7,375 bases of DNA from Pedobacter sp. (GTDB lineage: Bacteria; Bacteroidota; Bacteroidia; Sphingobacteriales; Sphingobacteriaceae): contig JAQBOT010000037.1 in NCBI GenBank assembly GCA_028287885.1, forward strand, positions 1 to 7,375, given 5' to 3'. The notes under the pieces were generated by a model. It was given only the letters and a program-made list of their open reading frames with translations. It had not been told where the DNA came from and made no database searches. The translations under genes and the position numbers were made by a program. Of this stretch, positions 6,298 through 7,375 are shown piece after piece (the stretch's first letter is position 1; each line of letters begins with the position of its first letter).

Positions 6298-6648
6298 TTA
6301 AGATTCAAATAGTTCCTGCATATCCCTGTCTGCTGTAGGGATTTTTTTAAGAAAATCATCAAAACCGGTTCCATTCTGATCACTATACATGCCATAGGCG
6401 TCCATGATATAGCCGATGTTACCTTCTTTATCTTCCAAAATATATATTACAGATTCATCTCCAGGGTCAGTGATGCCCTCAAAACGGTATGTTTTTATAA
6501 TGGTAAGGTCTTCAGGTTTGTAAATGTGATTGTCTCCCTGGCCTTTCATCTTCCCATGGTCGGTCATTTTAAATTCGTTATCTAAGCCTTTCTGTCTTAG
6601 TTTCTCCAAGATCTGGCTAACCGTATTCATTTCATTTGGCTGTTTCAT
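6298..6648 (-). CDS. Conserved small protein of unknown function (sometimes labelled phosphoribosylpyrophosphate synthetase in databases)
   Basis: A 116-residue soluble protein with the ATG at 6646-6648 chosen as start: AGG lies about 5 bases before it as a weak ribosome site, and the in-frame extension to 6693 has no family likeness. ATG 6628-6630 (MNTVSQILEKL) is a second option. Residues 8-30 form an amphipathic helix (NTVSQILEKLRQKGLDNEF); a block YRFEGITDPGDESVIYILED (54-73) and DAYGMYSD (83-90) follow. From memory, this layout (helix, then YRFEG-x-x-DPGDE and a G-x-x-x-D-A-Y-G-x-Y strand) belongs to short Bacteroidota proteins often named phosphoribosylpyrophosphate synthetase. At this length, and without a PRPP-binding loop, that enzyme function is not credible, so I give no function. 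It is a single gene, convergent with the XRE gene and downstream of metK with a terminator between. Confidence 0.8.
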   Translation of the reverse strand: MKQPNEMNTVSQILEKLRQKGLDNEFKMTDHGKMKGQGDNHIYKPEDLTIIKTYRFEGITDPGDESVIYILEDKEGNIGYIMDAYGMYSDQNGTGFDDFLKKIPTADRDMQELFES

Positions 6649-6701
6649 TATCCTATACTTTAATTGTTTTAGTAAAAACAACCCCTCTACCAAATAGTTT
6701 C

Positions 6702-6870
6702 AGCTGCCTCAAAGTTAGCCTATGGATAATATCCAGGCTTGGTGCAACTAAGCCGTCGAAACGGACGATACCAGGGGTACACAGGGCTCAAATAGGGCGA
6801 ATTGCCCTGTGTGCAGCCTGTATGGACCCTGGTTGGGCCCTGTTTGATCCCAGTTTGATTCGAGTCTGTT
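6702..6870. other. Structured GC-rich intergenic block, possible small RNA or structured 5' leader
   Basis: The 278-base spacer between metK and the small gene has no credible coding sequence but strong dyads. Hairpin A: AGCC (6717-6720) pairs with GGCT (6736-6739) and encloses TGGATA-A-TATCCA (6723-6735). Hairpin B: CCGT-CGAA-ACGG (6753-6764), which reads as a UUCG tetraloop hairpin on the minus strand. Hairpin C: ACCAGGG (6770-6776) pairs with CCCTGGT (6827-6833), stacked directly on an 11-bp stem 6777-6787 with 6804-6814 (one U-G pair if plus strand, A-C mismatch if minus), leaving a 16-base loop and a 12-base bulge (6815-6826). Two TTTGAT copies follow (6843-6848, 6854-6859). GGCTT/AAGCC (6736-6740, 6750-6754) could compete with hairpin A. 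Strand and function are unknown; no match to tmRNA, RNase P, SRP RNA or a tRNA was recognised. Confidence 0.4.
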
Positions 6871-6877
6871 ACAAACC

Positions 6878-6900
6878 AAAAAAGCCGCCAGTGGCAGCTT
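6878..6900 (-). terminator. Intrinsic terminator of metK
   Basis: Read on the minus strand, AAGCTGCC, loop ACT, GGCGGCTT form an 8-bp stem with one U-G pair, followed by a run of six T (A run 6878-6883 on the plus strand). It lies 26 bases after the metK stop. On the plus strand the same stem has a C-A mismatch and a poorer tail, so it favours minus-strand termination. Confidence 0.82.
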
Positions 6901-6926
6901 TCTCTTAATCAAAATGTATTTAACGA

Positions 6927-7375
6927 CTATAACCCGAACGCTGATTTAACTTGGTCCACATAGTCTAGTTTTTCCCATGTAAACAACTCAACTGTTACGG
7001 ATTTTTCTTCACCATAAGGGGTTCTAAAAGTCTTGGTAACCACTTCAGGTTTACGCCCCATATGGCCGTAGGCGGCAGTTTCGCTGTAAATTGGGTTTCT
7101 TAACTTTAATCTTTGTTCGATAAAATAAGGGCGAAGATCGAAGATGCTTTCAACGATTTTTGCTATTTCGCCGTCTGTTTTATCAACTTTACTTGTACCA
7201 TAGGTATTAATATATACGCCCATTGGCTTTGCAACACCAATTGCATAACTTACTTGCACAAGAATCTCTTCTGCAAGGCCAGCAGCAACCAGGTTCTTAG
7301 CGATATGGCGGGTTGCGTATGCAGCACTCCGGTCTACCTTGCTTGGGTCTTTTCCGGAAAATGCACCACCACCGT
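6927..7375 (-). CDS. metK: S-adenosylmethionine synthase (methionine adenosyltransferase), C-terminal part
   Basis: Only the last 148 residues are in the window; the gene continues past the right edge, and the stop is TAG at 6927-6929. The fragment opens with [20 protein letters not shown], the second MetK signature, containing the lysines and aspartate that bind ATP, phosphate and metal. [15 protein letters not shown] and [22 protein letters not shown] follow, then the C-terminal domain with [30 protein letters not shown], typical of bacterial MetK. The GTG near 7259 is an internal valine codon, not a start. The enzyme makes SAM from methionine and ATP in the cytoplasm as a tetramer and supplies the methyl donor for enzymes such as the two SAM-dependent proteins encoded at 3871-5326, though there is no operon link to them. 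Any SAM riboswitch would lie outside this window. Confidence 0.97.
   Translation of the reverse strand, partial: GGGAFSGKDPSKVDRSAAYATRHIAKNLVAAGLAEEILVQVSYAIGVAKPMGVYINTYGTSKVDKTDGEIAKIVESIFDLRPYFIEQRLKLRNPIYSETAAYGHMGRKPEVVTKTFRTPYGEEKSVTVELFTWEKLDYVDQVKSAFGL

Noticed and set aside
6649..6693. Upstream extension of the small conserved protein to an ATG at 6693
   Set aside because: The added 15 residues (MVEGLFLLKQLKYRI) do not fit the family N-terminus and the better ribosome site is before 6648.
6649..6877. SAM riboswitch in the spacer next to metK
   Set aside because: The spacer is downstream of metK, not upstream, and I do not see the SAM-I or SAM-II core pattern in it. A riboswitch for metK would lie beyond the right edge.
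6636..6908. Plus-strand open frame of 90 codons across the metK spacer
   Set aside because: It overlaps the start of the minus-strand small gene, runs through the dyads and the metK terminator, and its translation has no domain-like pattern. Its openness is explained by the GC-rich structured block.

Overview
The window looks like a chromosomal segment of a Bacteroidota bacterium, most likely from the Sphingobacteriaceae (Pedobacter/Mucilaginibacter type). The reasons are the C-terminal tail of a Bacteroidota-type outer-membrane beta-barrel receptor at the left edge, start codons preceded by A/T-rich sequence rather than Shine-Dalgarno sites, a good match to the Bacteroidota -7 promoter box (TAnnTTTG), and small protein families I associate with that group. 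This placement is inference; there is no rRNA or species-level marker here.

Left part (1-3807), plus strand. The window opens with the last 48 residues of a TonB-dependent-receptor-like protein, closed by a hairpin terminator. Three genes follow in the same direction with gaps of 41 and 11 bases: a secreted serine hydrolase of the class C beta-lactamase-like family, a 12-TM sugar-porter MFS transporter, and a PfkB-family fructokinase. The last two form a clear sugar uptake and phosphorylation pair, probably for fructose or a related hexose. The hydrolase may belong to the same transcript.

Middle part (3871-5692). A CmoA-like SAM enzyme (carboxy-SAM synthase family) is followed after one base by an integral-membrane methyltransferase of the isoprenylcysteine/phospholipid methyltransferase type. 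A small membrane protein on the minus strand meets this pair tail to tail, with 21 bases of coding overlap. I consider the coupled CmoA-like and membrane methyltransferase pair the most interesting functional association in the window.

Right part (5693-7375). A 219-base divergent intergenic region holds a perfect 10-base-arm palindrome with a second dyad inside it, directly in front of a small XRE-family regulator gene. It looks like an autoregulatory operator, with promoter-like boxes in both arms. The regulator converges on a small conserved gene of unknown function (116 aa, minus strand), and the two share a perfect bidirectional terminator. Beyond it, a 278-base spacer contains a metK terminator and a strongly structured GC-rich block that I cannot assign. 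The window ends inside metK (minus strand), of which the C-terminal 148 residues are visible.

No IS element, CRISPR array, tRNA, rRNA or prophage gene was seen. Most of the window is ordinary chromosome. The candidates for something new are the SAM-enzyme pair, the symmetric operator in front of the XRE gene, and the structured spacer next to metK.
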